Part shown: positions 62,828-64,000 of the stretch, in pieces
Layout of the letters: every line of letters starts with the position of its first letter
How positions within the stretch are numbered: position 1 is the stretch's first letter
Assembly: GCF_000721265.1 (NCBI RefSeq)
Contig: NZ_JOFZ01000012.1
Coordinates: 248,001 to 312,000, forward strand
Direction: 5' to 3'
DNA from: Streptomyces sp. NRRL F-5126
GTDB taxonomy: Bacteria > Actinomycetota > Actinomycetes > Streptomycetales > Streptomycetaceae
DNA length: 64,000 nt
The notes under the pieces: model-generated
What the model saw: only the letters and a program-made list of their open reading frames with translations
The model's database searches: none
What the model was told of the DNA's origin: nothing
Translations under genes and position numbers: made by a program

Positions 62828-64000
62828 TCAGACGCCGGCGCCCTGCGGTGCGCGGTCCTCCGACGCGCCGGCCTGCGGCGGGGTGGCGCCCCGCTTGGCC
62901 GCCTTCTTCTTCGCCCTGCGCTCCTTGCGCAGCTCGACCATCGCGTAGAGCGTCGGCACGAGCAGCAGGGTCAGCAGCGTCGAGGAGATCAGGCCGCCGA
63001 TCACGACCACCGCGAGCGGCTGGGCGATGAAGCCGCCCTCCCCCGTGACGCCGAGCGCCATCGGCAGCAGCGCGAAGATCGTGGCGAGTGCCGTCATCAG
63101 GATGGGACGCAGGCGGTGCCTGCCGCCCTCCACGACCGCCTCGACGACGCCGAGGCCCCTCGATCTGTACTGGTTGATCAGGTCGATCAGCACGATCGCG
63201 TTGGTGACCACGATGCCGATCAGCATCAGCATGCCGATCATGGCGGGCACGCCGAGCGGGGTGCCGGTGATCAGCAGCAGGCCGAGCGCGCCGGTCGCCG
63301 CGAACGGGATCGACACCAGCAGGATCAGCGGCTGCACCAGTGACCTGAACGTGCCGACGAGCAGCATGAACACGATCGCGACCGCGGCCAGCATGGCAAG
63401 GCCGAGCTTCTTGAACGCGTCGTTCTGGTCGGAGGTCACACCGCCGATGGACGCGGTGGCGCCCGACGGCAGCTTCAGCGCCTTGATCTTGGACTGGAGC
63501 TTGGTGCTGACCGAGCCGGTGTTGTCGCCGACGGGCCGGGCGGTGACGGTCGCGGCGCGGTTGCCGTCGATCCTCGTCATGGAGACGGGTCCAGGCACCA
63601 CCTTGACGTCGGCGATCTGCCCGAGCTTCACCTGGCCGAGCGGCAGATCCTTGAGCTGGGAGATCGTCGTCGCGGGGTGCTTGGACGTCACCACCACGTC
63701 CCGCTCGGTGTCGTCCATGATCGCCGTGCCGGACTTGGTGCCGCTGACGGCCTGCGCCACGGCCGCGCCGAGCGTCGCGTTGGTGAACCCGGCGTCCGCC
63801 GCCTTGTCGTTGGCGGTGACGGAGATCCGCGGGACGGACTGCGACAGGTCGCTGCGCACGTCGGTGACGCCGTGCAGCGTGGAGACGGCGTGGGTCACCT
63901 GGTCGGACGCCTTCCTCAGCGTCGCCGAGTCGCCGGCCTTGACCGTGACGCTCAGGTCCTGGCTGCCGAAGCCGCCGCCGGCCGTGACCGTGGTGTCGCC
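62828..64000 (-). CDS. RND-family efflux transporter permease, C-terminal part
   Basis: The coding frame is open to the window edge; 391 residues are visible. The extracytoplasmic half contains DMPPG-like porter segments (SVTVKAGDSATL ... QIADVKVVPGPVSMTRIDGN), and the C-terminal block has five or six TM helices (AMLAAVAIVFMLLVGTFRSLVQPLILLVSIPFAATGA onward) with GTPLGVPAMIGMLMLIGIVVTNAIVLIDL, and a basic C-terminal tail (KERRAKKKAAKRG). This matches the AcrB/CusA-like HAE1 superfamily common in actinobacteria. The N-terminus and partner proteins lie outside the window, so the substrate is unknown. Confidence 0.9.
   Translation of the reverse strand, partial: GDTTVTAGGGFGSQDLSVTVKAGDSATLRKASDQVTHAVSTLHGVTDVRSDLSQSVPRISVTANDKAADAGFTNATLGAAVAQAVSGTKSGTAIMDDTERDVVVTSKHPATTISQLKDLPLGQVKLGQIADVKVVPGPVSMTRIDGNRAATVTARPVGDNTGSVSTKLQSKIKALKLPSGATASIGGVTSDQNDAFKKLGLAMLAAVAIVFMLLVGTFRSLVQPLILLVSIPFAATGALGLLLITGTPLGVPAMIGMLMLIGIVVTNAIVLIDLINQYRSRGLGVVEAVVEGGRHRLRPILMTALATIFALLPMALGVTGEGGFIAQPLAVVVIGGLISSTLLTLLLVPTLYAMVELRKERRAKKKAAKRGATPPQAGASEDRAPQGAGV

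Overview
The window is high-GC DNA from a Streptomyces or a very close relative. The evidence is GC-rich third codon positions, frequent GTG starts (plus two TTG), many leaderless genes, a SAM-IV riboswitch, a DmdR/IdeR-type iron box and families largely confined to streptomycetes (SAV_6107-type HEPN, DUF5304, a MacRS-like two-component system). From memory the gene order follows the SCO2100-SCO2162 part of the S. coelicolor core chromosome. I see no rRNA, tRNA, CRISPR array, prophage or transposase gene. The region looks like conserved core DNA with unusual repeats confined to the intergenic gaps.

Layout. 1-5.07 kb: a partial DUF3040 gene, a SAM methyltransferase, a HEPN protein, a phytoene-desaturase-like oxidoreductase behind a perfect MacR-type operator, and a two-TM protein with a Tyr/Gly/Gln-rich tail. 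5.07-10.96 kb: metF, thiE, an Rv2175c-type DNA-binding protein, a ferredoxin-reductase-like flavoprotein, then a TPP riboswitch driving thiO-thiS-thiG. 11.4-16.7 kb: a PASTA Ser/Thr kinase, endonuclease IV, a 0.5-kb minisatellite, a molybdopterin oxidoreductase, bacterioferritin and an iron-box-controlled bacterioferritin-associated ferredoxin. 16.7-20.4 kb: class II DAHP synthase diverging from a Trp leader peptide, an attenuator and a fused TrpE-TrpG. 20.7-24.9 kb: a lysophospholipid-acyltransferase-like gene with macS-macR, diverging from an esterase gene.

25.3-32.7 kb: a C-terminally damaged endonuclease/exonuclease/phosphatase gene, glkA, DUF5304, an inverted-repeat element, an ArsA-like ATPase, an SRPBCC protein, a metallophosphoesterase and an acyl-CoA ligase. 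33.5-42.7 kb: two glycosyltransferase-type proteins, a gluzincin-like secreted protein, two paralogous NlpC/P60 hydrolases, a NYN protein, and a rhomboid protease overlapping a stand-alone Lrp/AsnC RAM domain. 42.7-46.0 kb: a class V aminotransferase behind a SAM-IV riboswitch, and trpD. 46.2-55.6 kb: the cytochrome bcc-aa3 supercomplex (ctaE-qcrC-qcrA-qcrB and ctaC-ctaD-ctaF), split by an atypical receiver protein and an L,D-transpeptidase. 55.8-64 kb: a cysteine desulfurase-TusA fusion, a PfkB kinase, two hypothetical genes, an ErpA-type Fe-S protein, nadA, and the C-terminal part of an RND transporter.

How the genes fit together. Tryptophan supply is represented by DAHP synthase, TrpEG and trpD. 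Fe-S, sulfur and iron handling recurs (desulfurase-TusA, ErpA-type protein, the Fe-S enzyme NadA, Bfr/Bfd), as does aerobic respiration (bcc-aa3). At least eleven genes start 6-7 bases after a TANNNT box with little or no Shine-Dalgarno sequence, so leaderless expression is a dominant mode here. No complete new biosynthetic or defence system is evident. The least explained material is the set of intergenic repeats, the paired inverted repeats upstream of nadA, the MacR-type site and the low-complexity membrane protein.
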